64,000 nucleotides of DNA from JANQOH01 sp965201115. GTDB taxonomy: Bacteria; Pseudomonadota; Alphaproteobacteria; UBA7887. The notes below the pieces were generated by a model. That model was not told the DNA's origin, did no database searches, and saw only the letters and a list, made by a program, of their open reading frames with translations. This document shows, piece after piece, positions 34,015-42,806 of the stretch (positions within the stretch are counted from its first letter, which is position 1; each line of letters begins with the position of its first letter). The stretch covers positions 2,604,001 to 2,668,000 of the forward strand of contig OZ241745.1 in the NCBI GenBank assembly GCA_965201115.1, written 5' to 3'. The position numbers and the translations under genes are program-made.

Positions 34015-34704
34015 GTGAACGGGGCGCCGGCGCTGCGGCTCGCGGGGGTGGAACGGACGTTCGTCCAGGGCGGGCGGCGGCTGGACATTCTCCGCGGCGC
34101 GGCGCTGGAGCTGGCGCATGGCGAGCTGGTTTCGCTGGTCGGCCCGTCGGGCTCGGGCAAATCCACCCTGCTGCATATCGCCGGCCTGCTGGAGCGGCCC
34201 GACGGCGGCGAGGTGGAAATTTCCGGCCGGCCGTGCGGCGCGCTGGCCGATGCGGAGCGCACGGCGATCCGCCGCGCCGAGCTCGGCTTCGTGTATCAGT
34301 TCCACCACTTGCTGCCTGAGTTTTCGGCGCGGGAGAACGTCATGTTGCCGCAGATGGCGGCGCGGCGCGGCCGCCGCGAAGCGGGCGCGCGCGCCGACGA
34401 GTTGCTTGCGCGCGTCGGGCTGGCGGAGCGCGGCGGCCATCGTCCGGGCCAGTTGTCGGGCGGCGAGCAACAGCGGGTGGCGCTGGCGCGGGCGCTCGCC
34501 AACCGCCCGCGGCTCCTGCTCGCCGACGAGCCGACGGGCAATCTCGACCCGGAGACGGCGGAGCGGATATTCGCGCTGCTTCTGGAGCTGGTGCGGGAAG
34601 ACGGGCTGGCGGCGCTGATCGTGACGCATAACGCCGACATCGCCCGCCGCGCGGAGCGCGCCCTGACGCTGCGCAACGGCCGCGCCGCGCCGGCGGAGCC
34701 GTAG
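34015..34704 (+). CDS. lolD: Lipoprotein-releasing ABC transporter ATP-binding protein LolD
   Basis: A 229-residue ABC ATPase starting at a GTG, 15 bases after lolC. Walker A is GPSGSGKST (about 43-51), the signature LSGGEQQRVALARAL (about 144-158), Walker B LLLADEPTGNLD (about 164-175), and the H-loop VTHN (about 203-206). It energises lipoprotein extraction by the LolC partner. A bidirectional hairpin follows. Confidence 0.95.
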   Translation: MNGAPALRLAGVERTFVQGGRRLDILRGAALELAHGELVSLVGPSGSGKSTLLHIAGLLERPDGGEVEISGRPCGALADAERTAIRRAELGFVYQFHHLLPEFSARENVMLPQMAARRGRREAGARADELLARVGLAERGGHRPGQLSGGEQQRVALARALANRPRLLLADEPTGNLDPETAERIFALLLELVREDGLAALIVTHNADIARRAERALTLRNGRAAPAEP

Positions 34705-34737
34705 AAGGCGCCGCCCCGGGGGGCGGGGCGGCGCCTT
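34705..34737. terminator. Hairpin between convergent lolD and hsp20, probable bidirectional terminator
   Basis: AAGGCGCCGCCCC and GGGGCGGCGCCTT form a perfect 13-bp stem with a 7-nt loop, starting at the lolD stop. There is no T run beyond the stem's own TT, so termination efficiency is uncertain. Confidence 0.6.
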
Positions 34738-34760
34738 CGCGGTGGGGAGGGCGGCCGTGT

Positions 34761-35222
34761 TCAGGCCGCCTGTCGATCGATGACCGTCGCGCGCGGCGCG
34801 GCGGCGCCGATGGGGATCTTGCGGGGCCGGAGCTCTTCCGGAACCAGTCGCACCAGGTCGAGGTGCAGCAGCCCGTGCTCCAGCCGCGCGCCGGTCACGT
34901 CGATATGGTCGGCCAGCTGGAACCGGCGCTCGAACGCGCGGGTCGCGATGCCGCGGTAGATGAACCGGCTCTCGTCCTGCTCGCCCTGCTCGATGCGCCC
35001 GCGCACCGTCAGCACGTTGTCGCTGACGGAAACGTCGAGGTCCTTCTCCCGGAAGCCGGCCACCGCCATGCCGATGCGGTAGGAGTCCTCGCCGAGCTTC
35101 TCGATGTTGTAGGGCGGGAAGCCCGGGGCGGTATCCCGGTTCAGGGCCTCGTCGAACAGCCGGTTCAGACGCTCGAACCCGACGCTGGTCCGATACAGGG
35201 GGGTAAGGTCGAACGCTCGCAT
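34761..35222 (-). CDS. Small heat shock protein Hsp20 (IbpA-like)
   Basis: A 153-residue alpha-crystallin-type chaperone that holds unfolding proteins. The N-terminal MRAFDLTPLYRTSVGFERLN matches the IbpA/HspH class of rhizobia. The crystallin domain spans about 35-125 (NIEKLGEDSYRIGMAVAGFR to ARLEHGLLHLDL), and the IxI-type tail is KIPIG. A strong SD (AAGGAGG) lies 9 bases before the ATG but is predicted to be buried in a ROSE-type hairpin, so translation should rise with temperature. Confidence 0.95.
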   Translation of the reverse strand: MRAFDLTPLYRTSVGFERLNRLFDEALNRDTAPGFPPYNIEKLGEDSYRIGMAVAGFREKDLDVSVSDNVLTVRGRIEQGEQDESRFIYRGIATRAFERRFQLADHIDVTGARLEHGLLHLDLVRLVPEELRPRKIPIGAAAPRATVIDRQAA

Positions 35223-35224
35223 GT

Positions 35225-35248
35225 CATATCCTCCTTCTGAGCGATATG
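35225..35248 (-). promoter_or_regulatory. ROSE-type RNA thermometer hairpin over the hsp20 SD
   Basis: On the minus strand the 24 nt before the start codon fold as CATATC, bulged G, CTC, loop AGAAG, GAG, GATATG. This gives 6 + 3 base pairs and places UCGCU (the ROSE motif UYGCU with its conserved bulged G) opposite the AGGA of the SD. GC-rich upstream hairpins (for example GGGGCCGCGCTTCGGCGGGC) could be the remaining ROSE stems. Confidence 0.82.
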
Positions 35249-35392
35249 CGTTCCGGGCCCGCCGAAGCGCGGCCCCTGGGTTTGCGCCGCCGAACCCGCT
35301 TTCGGCATCCGGCGACACGGCCCATATGGGCGCCGCGGCGGGCGTTTCAAGGGGCGGCCGGGCGCGAATTCGCGGCGCGCCCGGCGCGCGGC

Positions 35393-35421
35393 TTGACACG
35401 GCGGCCCGCATGCGGCAGGTT
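35393..35421 (+). promoter_or_regulatory. Possible promoter of the acyl-CoA synthetase gene
   Basis: TTGACA (35393-35398), 17 bases, CAGGTT (35416-35421), about 52 bases before the ATG at 35473. The -35 is canonical; the -10 is weak. Confidence 0.4.
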
Positions 35422-35472
35422 CGGGCGCGTGAACGCCGCCGCCGACACGAACGCGCGCGGGGCGCGCCGCGC

Positions 35473-37584
35473 ATGAGCGCGCTGCGCGATCTCACGCCGC
35501 TTCTCAAGCCGCGCTCGGTGGCGGTCATCGGCGCCACGCGCGACGCCAACCGCATCGGCGGCCGCCCGTTTTATTTCCTGCGCCGCTTCGGCTTCCCCGG
35601 CCCGGTGTGGCCGGTAAACCCGCGTTACGACGAAATCGACGGCGTGCGCTGCTATGCGCGGGCGCGGGACATCCCCGAACCGCCCGACATGGCGGTGATC
35701 GCCATCCCCGCCGCCGGCGTGCTCGACGCGGTGCGCGATTGCCAGGCGGCGGGCGTCCGCGCCATCGTGCTTTACACGAGCGGGTTTCGGGAAACCGGCG
35801 AGGCGGGGCGCGCGCTGGAGGCCGAGCTGACGGCGCTCGCCGAGTCGAAAGGCACGCTGCTTTGCGGCCCCAATTGCCAGGGCGCCGCCAACCTGCTCGA
35901 CCGCATGCAGGCGAATTTCAGCTCGGCGCTCATGGACAGCGGCATGCCCGCCGGGCCGGTGGGGTTCGTGAGCCAGAGCGGCCTGTTTACCGGCATTCTC
36001 GCGGCCGAGTGCCACGCGCGCGGCGTCGGCCTCGGCTACCTGGTCAGCACCGGCAACGAAGCGGTGGTGGACTTTTCCGACGTGCTCGCCTTCATGGCGC
36101 GCGACGAGCGCATTCGCGTGGTCGCGGGCTACCTGGAGGGCGTGCGCGACGGGCGCAAGCTCGGCGCGGCCATCGGCGCGGCGCGCGAGCGCGGCAAGCC
36201 CGTGGTGCTGCTCAAGGTGGGGCGCACGGCGGAAAGCGCCGCCGCCGCCGCGTCGCATACCGGGGCGATGGCCGGCGCCTACGACGTCTATCGCGCCGCG
36301 CTCGCGCAATGGGGCGCGATCGAGGTGGATACGATCGGCGAGTTGTTCGACGCCGTGGAAACCTTCGCTGTGAGCGGCAAGACCGCGCGCGGCGACCGCA
36401 TCGGCATACTCACCAATTCGGGCGGCCTCGGCGTGTTCGGCGCCGACCGGGCGCGCGCGCACGGCATGCGCCTGGCGGCGCTGGGCCCGGAAACCATCGC
36501 CGCGATACGCGCGCGGTCGTTCGATTTCGCCTCGGCGTCGAATCCGGTGGATTTCACCCTGCAGGGGCTGAGCGACCCGGCGGCGGTGGGGTCGCATCTC
36601 GCGCATATCGCGCAAGACGAAAACGTGGACGTCACGCTGGCGTTTTTCGGCGTGCAGAAGCTTCATGTCGACGCCATGATCGACGGGATCGACGCGGCGA
36701 ACCGGCTGAACGGCAAGCCGCTTATCGTCGCCTGGATGCTCGGCGACCCGGATGCGCCGCGGCGCCTGCGCGAGAAGGGGATACCGTGCCTGGCGGGGCC
36801 GGCGGAGGCGGTGGCCGCCGCGCGCGCGACGGTTGCGCAGGGCGCGGCCGCGCGGCGGGCGGGAGAGGCGCGGCCGCCGCGCCCGCTGCCGAAAGCCGCC
36901 GCGCGGGCCGCGGCGGCGCCGGAGGGAACGCTGTCGGAGTGGGAGTCGCGCGCCATCGTCGAGGCGGCGGAACTGCCGCTGGCCCGCGGCGCGCTGGCGC
37001 GCAGCGCCGACGAAGCGGCGGCGGCGGCCGAGGCGATCGGCTATCCGGCGGTCCTCAAGGTCGATTCGGCGGATGTCGCGCACAAGACCGACGTCGGCGG
37101 CGTCGCCGTCGGGCTGCGCAACGGGGCCGCCGTCCGCGCCGCGTGGGCCGATATCCTGCGCAATGTCCGCGCCGGGGCGCCGGACGCGGAAATCGCCGGC
37201 TGCGGCGTCTATGCGATGGCGCCGAACGGGGCCGACCTTATCGCCGGCATTGCCCGCGACCCCGTGTTCGGCCCGGCGGTTCTGGTGGGCGTGGGCGGCG
37301 TTTTCGCCGAGGCGCTGAGCGACACGGCGGTCGGCATCCCGCCGCTGACGGCCGACGACGCGCGGCGCATGCTCGAATCGCTGCGCGGCTACCGGCTGTT
37401 GACGGGGTTGCGCGGGCGGCGCGGCGCCGACATCGCCGGGACGATCGAGGTTTTGCTGGCGCTGTCGGACCTGTCGCTGGCCTGCCCGCGCATCGCCGAG
37501 CTCGACATCAACCCGCTGCGCGCGGCGCCCGACGGGCCGCTGGGCCTCGACGCGCTGGTCAGGATTTCCGCTCCCGCCGGGTAG
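35473..37584 (+). CDS. NDP-forming acyl-CoA synthetase (acetate-CoA ligase family)
   Basis: A 703-residue fused-subunit enzyme that makes acyl-CoA and NTP reversibly, or works in the ligase direction. The CoA-binding domain is at 1-130 (LKPRSVAVIGATRDANRIGG), the succinyl-CoA-synthetase-like alpha domains at about 150-450 (GFVSQSGLFTGILAAECHAR; catalytic-His region SHTGAMAGAYDVYRAA), and a C-terminal ATP-grasp at about 490-700 (SEWESRAIVEAAELPLARGA, VLKVDSADVAHKTDVGGVAV). The 3' end overlaps the convergent enoyl-CoA hydratase gene by 26 bases. Substrate unknown; the neighbour suggests fatty or aromatic acid metabolism. Confidence 0.92.
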   Translation: MSALRDLTPLLKPRSVAVIGATRDANRIGGRPFYFLRRFGFPGPVWPVNPRYDEIDGVRCYARARDIPEPPDMAVIAIPAAGVLDAVRDCQAAGVRAIVLYTSGFRETGEAGRALEAELTALAESKGTLLCGPNCQGAANLLDRMQANFSSALMDSGMPAGPVGFVSQSGLFTGILAAECHARGVGLGYLVSTGNEAVVDFSDVLAFMARDERIRVVAGYLEGVRDGRKLGAAIGAARERGKPVVLLKVGRTAESAAAAASHTGAMAGAYDVYRAALAQWGAIEVDTIGELFDAVETFAVSGKTARGDRIGILTNSGGLGVFGADRARAHGMRLAALGPETIAAIRARSFDFASASNPVDFTLQGLSDPAAVGSHLAHIAQDENVDVTLAFFGVQKLHVDAMIDGIDAANRLNGKPLIVAWMLGDPDAPRRLREKGIPCLAGPAEAVAAARATVAQGAAARRAGEARPPRPLPKAAARAAAAPEGTLSEWESRAIVEAAELPLARGALARSADEAAAAAEAIGYPAVLKVDSADVAHKTDVGGVAVGLRNGAAVRAAWADILRNVRAGAPDAEIAGCGVYAMAPNGADLIAGIARDPVFGPAVLVGVGGVFAEALSDTAVGIPPLTADDARRMLESLRGYRLLTGLRGRRGADIAGTIEVLLALSDLSLACPRIAELDINPLRAAPDGPLGLDALVRISAPAG

Positions 37585-38326
37585 CGAAAAAGCGCGCCAT
37601 GACCGCTTGCGGCTCGCCGCTCTCATAGGCTGCGCGCTGCAGCTCCAGCGCCGCGTGGAAAGCGGAATCGAACGCCGCCTGGGTCATGTCGCGCAGCCGC
37701 CGCTTCGACAGGCGAAACGCGCCGGGCGGGCGGGCGGCGAGAAACCGCGCCGCCTCGCGCGCCTCGTCCATGAGCGCGTCGGCGGCAACGACCCGGTTGA
37801 GAAGGCCCATCGCCAGCGCCTCTTCGGCCCCGGCCAGGCGGCCCGACAGCGCGAGGTCCTGCGTGCGCGCGTGGCCGATCGCCAGTTCCATCAGCTGCAC
37901 GCCGATCACGCTGGCAAGGCCCACATTGATCTCCGGCTGGCCGATGCGGCTCGCCGGGCAGCCGATGCGCAGGTCGCACAACAGCGCGATTTGCAGGCCC
38001 GCGCCGGCGGCGACGCCGTTGACCGCCGCCACGCAGGGCTTGTCGAGATCGCGGATCGCGCGGTGGTGCAGGCGCAGGGCCTCGACCCACGCGCCGCTGG
38101 CGGCCGCGGTCAGCGCGCGGGTTTCCGCCAAATCGTTGCCGGCGCAAAACGCCTTGCCGCCGGCGCCGGTAATCACGACGGCGCGGATGGCGGGGTCGTC
38201 GTTGACGGGCGCGAGCGCGGCGCGGATTTCCGCGCGCATCGCCGCGTGCGCCGCGTTGAGCGCCTCGGGCCGGTTCAGCGTAATCGTCCGCACGCCTTCG
38301 CGATCCGCAACCTCGATGAACGCCAT
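37559..38326 (-). CDS. Enoyl-CoA hydratase/isomerase family protein
   Basis: A 255-residue crotonase-fold enzyme. The oxyanion-hole segments are AFCAGNDLAETRAL (about 60-73) and CVAAVNGVAAGAGLQIALLC (about 98-117). In the active-site position GQPEINVGLASVIGVQLMEL (about 128-147) one acidic residue is retained. It could be a hydratase or isomerase. AAGGAGAACGGCCC precedes the ATG. It converges on the acyl-CoA synthetase gene, so the two may handle linked acyl-CoA substrates but are not co-transcribed. Confidence 0.92.
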   Translation of the reverse strand: MAFIEVADREGVRTITLNRPEALNAAHAAMRAEIRAALAPVNDDPAIRAVVITGAGGKAFCAGNDLAETRALTAAASGAWVEALRLHHRAIRDLDKPCVAAVNGVAAGAGLQIALLCDLRIGCPASRIGQPEINVGLASVIGVQLMELAIGHARTQDLALSGRLAGAEEALAMGLLNRVVAADALMDEAREAARFLAARPPGAFRLSKRRLRDMTQAAFDSAFHAALELQRAAYESGEPQAVMARFFATRRERKS

Positions 38327-38398
38327 GGGCCGTTCTCCTTCCCCCCGGTTTCGCTCGGTTCGCGAATCGTCTGTACGTGTGTCGCAATTCCGGTTCGC

Positions 38399-38581
38399 CC
38401 GACCGCGCCGAAGGCGCTGACTTCCCGGGTGGGCGGGCGTCTCGCCCGCACGTTTCCGCGCGACGCAGCGTTGGCGGGGAAGCGCGGGCGGCGCGCCCCT
38501 CGTCGCGGCCGTCGGCGCGGTGGAGACGTGCGGGCGGGGACGCCCGCGCACCCGGGAAGTCCGCGCCTTCGGCGCGTTATT
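38399..38581. repeat. REP-like GC-rich repeat, paired inverted copies
   Basis: Reverse copy: GCGCCGAAGGCGC (about 38404-38416), then GGCGTCTCGCCCGCACGTTT (about 38432-38451). Forward copy: GACGTGCGGGCGGGGACGCC (about 38524-38543), then GCGCCTTCGGCGCG. They fill the gap between the hydratase gene and the rpmH promoter. No gene is seen in 38327-38686. Confidence 0.75.
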
Positions 38582-38602
38582 TTACACGCCTTGGGCGCCG
38601 CG

Positions 38603-38631
38603 TTGACACGGCGGCGGCGGGGGCGTATGCG
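38603..38631 (+). promoter_or_regulatory. Predicted promoter of the rpmH operon
   Basis: TTGACA (38603-38608), 17 bases, TATGCG (38626-38631), about 56 bases before the rpmH start. A canonical -35 and spacing fit a strong growth-rate-regulated promoter. Confidence 0.65.
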
Positions 38632-38686
38632 AAGCGCGTATGGCGCGGCGCGGCTGGCGCGGCCGCGCGCGACGGAGGACGAGCCC

Positions 38687-38821
38687 GTGAAGCGGACCTA
38701 CCAACCCAGCGTAATTGTGCGCAAGCGGCGCCACGGTTTTCGCGCCCGCATGTCCGGCGTCGGCGGCAAGCGGGTGCTGTCGCGGCGCCGGGCCCGGGGG
38801 CGCAAGCGCCTCTCCGCCTGA
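38687..38821 (+). CDS. rpmH: Ribosomal protein L34
   Basis: A complete 44-residue L34: MKRTYQPSVIVRKRRHGFRA, then RMSGVGGKRVLSRRRARGRK. It begins with GTG at 38687, preceded by ACGGAGGAC. It is the first gene of rpmH-rnpA-yidD-yidC-engB-argB, the arrangement near the replication origin in many bacteria. Confidence 0.98.
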   Translation: MKRTYQPSVIVRKRRHGFRARMSGVGGKRVLSRRRARGRKRLSA

Positions 38822-38837
38822 GCCCCGCCCGCATTCC

Positions 38838-39197
38838 ATGCCCAGGCCCTTGCCGCGTCTGAAGCGGCGCGGCGATTTCGTGCGCCTCGCGCGCGCCGGA
38901 AAGAGCGCGGCCGCGCCGGGGCTGGTGCTGCAATGCGCGCCGCGCCCGGCCGCTTTGCCGCCCGGCCCGCCGCGCGTGGGGTTTACCGCCAGCCGCAAGG
39001 TCGGCGGCGCGGTGGCGCGCAACCGCGCGCGGCGGCGCCTGCGCGCGCTCGCCGACGCCGCGCTCCCGGCCCAGGCGGCCGCCGGCATGGACTATGTGCT
39101 GGTCGCGCGCCGCGCCACGCCGCATCGTCCGTTCGCCGCGCTCGAGGCCGACATCGCGCGCGCGCTCGCCCGCGCCGGCGCGCTGAGGCCCGCGTGA
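38838..39197 (+). CDS. rnpA: Ribonuclease P protein component
   Basis: A 119-residue basic protein that binds RNase P RNA and assists tRNA 5' maturation. LKRRGDFVRLARAGKSAAAP is the N-terminus and the RNR signature is VGGAVARNRARRRLRALADA (about 57-76). The stop overlaps the yidD GTG. Confidence 0.94.
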   Translation: MPRPLPRLKRRGDFVRLARAGKSAAAPGLVLQCAPRPAALPPGPPRVGFTASRKVGGAVARNRARRRLRALADAALPAQAAAGMDYVLVARRATPHRPFAALEADIARALARAGALRPA

Positions 39198-39466
39198 ACG
39201 CCGCCGGCCTTCCGGCGCGCGGCCTGCAACTGGCGGTGCATGCCTACCGCGCGGCGGTGTCGCCGTGGCTTCCGGCGAGCTGCCGCTTCGCGCCCACATG
39301 TTCGGCCTATGCGCTGGAGGCGCTGGAGCGCCGCGGCGCGCTGCGCGGCGGGTGGCTGGCGCTGCGCCGCTTCGCGCGCTGCCATCCCTGGGGCGGGTTC
39401 GGCTACGACCCGGTCCCCGGCGCGCCCGAACCGCGCGCGGCGGAGCGCGCCGCCCGGCGGCGCTGA
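39194..39466 (+). CDS. yidD: Membrane protein insertion efficiency factor YidD
   Basis: A 90-residue amphipathic protein. The family core AVHAYRAAVSPWLPASCRFA, PTCSAYALEALE and RCHPWGGFGYDPVP is fully present. It assists YidC-dependent insertion. A GTG start overlaps rnpA by 4 bases; yidC follows after 3 bases. Confidence 0.95.
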   Translation: MNAAGLPARGLQLAVHAYRAAVSPWLPASCRFAPTCSAYALEALERRGALRGGWLALRRFARCHPWGGFGYDPVPGAPEPRAAERAARRR

Positions 39467-39469
39467 CCG

Positions 39470-41209
39470 GTGCAGGACCAGCGCAACCTGCTGCTGGCGA
39501 TCGTTCTGTCGGTAGCGATTCTTCTCGGTTTCCAGGCGCTGTTTCCGCCGCCGCCGCCGCCTGCGCAACAGGAGGCCGCGCCCGGCGCGGGGCCGGACGG
39601 CGCGGGCGGGGCGCCGCCGGCGCCGAGCGCCGCGCCCGCGCCCCAGGGCGCGCCGCCGCCCGCCGCCGCGGGGGCGGTATCCTCGCCGCGCCTGCCGGTC
39701 GGCGGGCGGCCGGGCAACCGCCTGCAAGGCTCGATCGCGCTCGCCGGCGCGCGCTTCGACGACCTCGTTCTGGCCGATTACCGCGAAACGCTCGACCCCG
39801 ACAGCGGCAACATCGCGCTGTTTTCCCCCGCCGGCGCGGAGGCCCCCTATTACGCCGAGTTCGGCTGGACGGGAGCGGACGCGGAAACCTCGCGCCTGGC
39901 GCCGCCGCCCGATGCGCTGTGGCGCGCGAACCGCCCCGCGCTGCTGCCGGGCGCGCCGGTCACGCTGTCGTGGGACGGCGGCGGGCCGCTGCGCTTCGAA
40001 CAGACGCTCGAGCTCGACGACGACTACATGTTCACCGTCACGCAGCGCGTCTTTAACGACGGCGCCGCGCCGGTCGCGCTCTATCCCTACGGCCTGATCG
40101 CCCGCACCGACGAGCCGGAGACGCTGGGCTTCTTCATCCTTCACGAAGGGCCGCTGGGCGTGCTCGACGGCGCGCTCGAGGAAGTCGATTACGGCGATCT
40201 GCGCGACGGCGGCCCGGTGCGGCGCAAGAGCGCCGGCGGCTGGATCGGCATCACCGACAAATACTGGCTCGCCGCGCTGGTCCCCGACGCGGCGCGGGAG
40301 GGCGACGCGCGGTTCCTCCATACGCGGCGCGGCGGGCGCGACCGCTTCCAGGTGGACTATCTGCTGCCGGCGGTGACGGTCCCGGCGGGCGGCGACGCCG
40401 AGATATCGAACCGGCTGTTCGCCGGCGCCAAGGAGGTGATGCTGCTCGACCGCTACCGCGACGAACTGGGCGTCGCGCGCTTCGATCTGGCGGTGGATTT
40501 CGGCTGGTTCTACTTCCTCACCAAGCCGTTCTTCTATGTGCTGCACGCCTTCAACGGGTGGCTCGGCAATTTCGGCCTGGCGATCCTGCTGTTCACGGTT
40601 CTGATGCGCATCGTGTTCTTTCCGCTGGCCAACAAGTCGTTCAAGGCGATGCGCAAGCTGAAGGACCTGCAGCCCAAGATGATGGAGCTGCGCGAGAAAT
40701 ACGCCGACGACCGGCAGAAAATGAACCAGGAGGTGATGGCGCTCTACAAGCGCGAGAAGGCGAACCCGATGGCGGGGTGCCTGCCCATTGTCGTGCAGAT
40801 ACCGGTGTTTTTCGCGCTCTACAAGGTGCTGTTCGTCTCGATCGAAATGCGTCAGGCGCCGTTTTACGGCTGGGTGCGCGACCTGTCGGAGCGCGACCCG
40901 ACGAGTATCTTCAACCTGTTCGGCCTGTTTCCGTGGACGCCGCCGGAGTTTTTGGGCATCGGCGTCTGGCCGCTGCTGATGGGCCTGACGATGTTCCTGC
41001 AGCAAAAGCTCAACCCGGCGCCGCCCGACCCGATACAGGCGCGGGTGCTGGCGATGCTGCCCATCGTCTTCACCTTTTTGTTCGCCGCCTTCCCGGCGGG
41101 GCTGGTGATCTACTGGACATGGAACAACATCCTGTCGATCGCGCAGCAATGGGTCATCATGCGCCGCGCCGACAAGGCGAAGCCCGCGCCGGCGGCGAAA
41201 ACGGAATGA
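39470..41209 (+). CDS. yidC: Membrane protein insertase YidC
   Basis: A 579-residue Oxa1-type insertase with GTG start. An N-terminal anchor (LLLAIVLSVAILLGFQALFP) and a Pro/Ala-rich linker (about 24-70) precede the periplasmic beta-sandwich domain (about 75-340). The conserved core has TM2 around WLGNFGLAILLFTVLMRIVF (about 363-382), the cytoplasmic coiled coil with KPKMMELREKYADDRQKMNQ-like sequence, GCLPIVVQIPVFFALYKVLF (about 435-454), and the final helices with MLPIVFTFLFAAFPAGLVIY. It inserts and folds inner-membrane proteins, alone or with Sec. It overlaps engB by ATGA. Confidence 0.97.
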   Translation: MQDQRNLLLAIVLSVAILLGFQALFPPPPPPAQQEAAPGAGPDGAGGAPPAPSAAPAPQGAPPPAAAGAVSSPRLPVGGRPGNRLQGSIALAGARFDDLVLADYRETLDPDSGNIALFSPAGAEAPYYAEFGWTGADAETSRLAPPPDALWRANRPALLPGAPVTLSWDGGGPLRFEQTLELDDDYMFTVTQRVFNDGAAPVALYPYGLIARTDEPETLGFFILHEGPLGVLDGALEEVDYGDLRDGGPVRRKSAGGWIGITDKYWLAALVPDAAREGDARFLHTRRGGRDRFQVDYLLPAVTVPAGGDAEISNRLFAGAKEVMLLDRYRDELGVARFDLAVDFGWFYFLTKPFFYVLHAFNGWLGNFGLAILLFTVLMRIVFFPLANKSFKAMRKLKDLQPKMMELREKYADDRQKMNQEVMALYKREKANPMAGCLPIVVQIPVFFALYKVLFVSIEMRQAPFYGWVRDLSERDPTSIFNLFGLFPWTPPEFLGIGVWPLLMGLTMFLQQKLNPAPPDPIQARVLAMLPIVFTFLFAAFPAGLVIYWTWNNILSIAQQWVIMRRADKAKPAPAAKTE

Positions 41210-41868
41210 GCGCCGCCCCGCCCGGCGCCCCCGCCGACGCGCTTGAGGCGGGCCGGCGGCTGTTTACGCGCGCATGGGCCTTTGCGGCGGCGGCGGCGCG
41301 GGCGGAGCAGCTGCCGCCGCCCGACGGCGTCGAGGCGGCGTTCGCCGGGCGCTCCAATGTGGGCAAGTCCAGCCTCGTCAACGCGCTCACCGGGCGCAAG
41401 GCGCTGGCGCGCGCCTCGAACGCGCCGGGCCGGACGCGCCAGATTATCTTCTTTGCGCTCGAGGGCAGCGCGCTGCGCCTCGTCGATCTGCCGGGCTACG
41501 GCTATGCGCGCGCGGCGAAACGCGAAATCGCCGCGTGGACGGGGCTGGTGGACGCCTACCTGCGCGGGCGGCCCAACCTGCGCCGCGCGCTGCTGCTGAT
41601 CGACGCGCGCCGCGGCGCCGGGCCGCCCGATCTCCGCGTCATGGACGCGCTCGACCGCGCCGCGGTCGCCTATCAGGCGGTGCTGACCAAGGCGGACAAG
41701 CTTGCGCCGCCGGCGCTTGCCGGCCGCGTGCGCGAGACCGAAACCCTGTTGCGCGCGCGGACCGCGGCGCACCCCGCCGTGCTGGCGACGAGCGCGCGCG
41801 ACGGCGCGGGCATCCCCGCCCTGCGCGCCGCGCTCGCGGCGCTGGCGGCCGCGGCCCCGGCGGCGTGA
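41206..41868 (+). CDS. engB: Ribosome biogenesis GTPase EngB (YihA/YsxC)
   Basis: A 220-residue small GTPase for late 50S assembly. G1 is AGRSNVGKSSLVNAL (about 46-60), G2 the conserved SNAPGRTRQIIFF (about 70-82), G3 DLPGYGYARAA (about 95-105), and G4 TKADKLAP (about 163-170). ATGA overlap with yidC fixes the start. Confidence 0.95.
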   Translation: MSAAPPGAPADALEAGRRLFTRAWAFAAAAARAEQLPPPDGVEAAFAGRSNVGKSSLVNALTGRKALARASNAPGRTRQIIFFALEGSALRLVDLPGYGYARAAKREIAAWTGLVDAYLRGRPNLRRALLLIDARRGAGPPDLRVMDALDRAAVAYQAVLTKADKLAPPALAGRVRETETLLRARTAAHPAVLATSARDGAGIPALRAALAALAAAAPAA

Positions 41869-41873
41869 CGGCC

Positions 41874-42779
41874 ATGCCGGCGCCCGATCGCGCGCAGCTC
41901 GCCAAGGCGGCGACGCTGTCGGAGGCGCTGCCGTTCATGCGGCGCTTCGCGGGCGAGACCTTCGTGGTGAAGTTCGGCGGCGGCGCGATGGCCGAGCCGG
42001 CGCTTTCGCAACTGTTCGCCCGCGATGTGGCGCTGCTCAAGCAGGTCGGCATAAACCCGGTGGTGGTGCATGGCGGCGGCCCGCAAATCGGCGCCATGCT
42101 CGCGCGGCTGAATATCGAGACGGGGTTCGAACAAGGCCTGCGCATCACCGACCGCGCGACCGTGGAGATCGTCGAGATGGTGCTCGCCGGCGCGCTCAAC
42201 AAGCGGATCGCCGCCGCGATCTGCGACGCCGGCGGCACGGCGATCGGCATGTCGGGCAAGGACGGCGGCCTGATCCGCGCGCGCAAGCTTGCGCGCCGCG
42301 TGCGCGACCCGGGCTCGAACATCGAGCGCATTCTCGATCTCGGTTTCGTCGGCGAACCGGCGGCGGTCGATACGCGCGTGCTCGACGCGCTCGCCGGCTC
42401 CGACATCGTGCCGGTGATAGCCCCGGTCGCCGCGGGGGAAGACGGCGAGACCTACAACATCAACGCCGACACGGCCGCCGGCGCGATCGCCGAGGCGCTG
42501 GCGGCGAGCAAACTGCTGATGCTGACCGACGTGCCCGGCGTGCTCGACGCTTCCGGCGCGCTGATCGAAAGCCTGGACCCGGAGGCGGCGCGCGCGCTGA
42601 TCGCCGATGGCGCGGTGAGCGGCGGCATGGCGCCGAAAGTGGAGACCTGCGCCGCCGCCGCCGCCGGCCGCGTGCGGTCGGCCCACATCCTCGACGGCCG
42701 CGTCCCCCACGCGATGCTTCTCGAGATCTTCACCGAGCACGGCGTCGGCACGATGATCGCCGCCGCCCCGCCGCCGTAG
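41874..42779 (+). CDS. argB: Acetylglutamate kinase
   Basis: A 301-residue enzyme of arginine synthesis. VVKFGGGAMAEPALSQLFAR (about 32-51) is the phosphate-binding strand, NPVVVHGGGPQIGAML (about 60-75) binds substrate, and YNINADTAAGAIAEAL (about 198-213) and GVLDASGALI region complete the kinase fold. Length matches arginine-sensitive and insensitive forms. A GTG at 41865 that overlaps engB is an alternative start. Confidence 0.95.
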   Translation: MPAPDRAQLAKAATLSEALPFMRRFAGETFVVKFGGGAMAEPALSQLFARDVALLKQVGINPVVVHGGGPQIGAMLARLNIETGFEQGLRITDRATVEIVEMVLAGALNKRIAAAICDAGGTAIGMSGKDGGLIRARKLARRVRDPGSNIERILDLGFVGEPAAVDTRVLDALAGSDIVPVIAPVAAGEDGETYNINADTAAGAIAEALAASKLLMLTDVPGVLDASGALIESLDPEAARALIADGAVSGGMAPKVETCAAAAAGRVRSAHILDGRVPHAMLLEIFTEHGVGTMIAAAPPP

Positions 42780-42806
42780 CCCGGCGCGAAACCCGCCGGC
42801 GGGGGG

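Noticed and set aside
30841..34629. A 1262-codon open frame on the minus strand opposite proS, lolC and lolD
   Set aside because: It is Arg/Ala/His-rich, matches no family, and lies opposite three well-conserved genes. In DNA of this GC content long antisense frames arise by chance. The same applies to other long frames, for example 5208-7274 minus and 35347-37626 minus.
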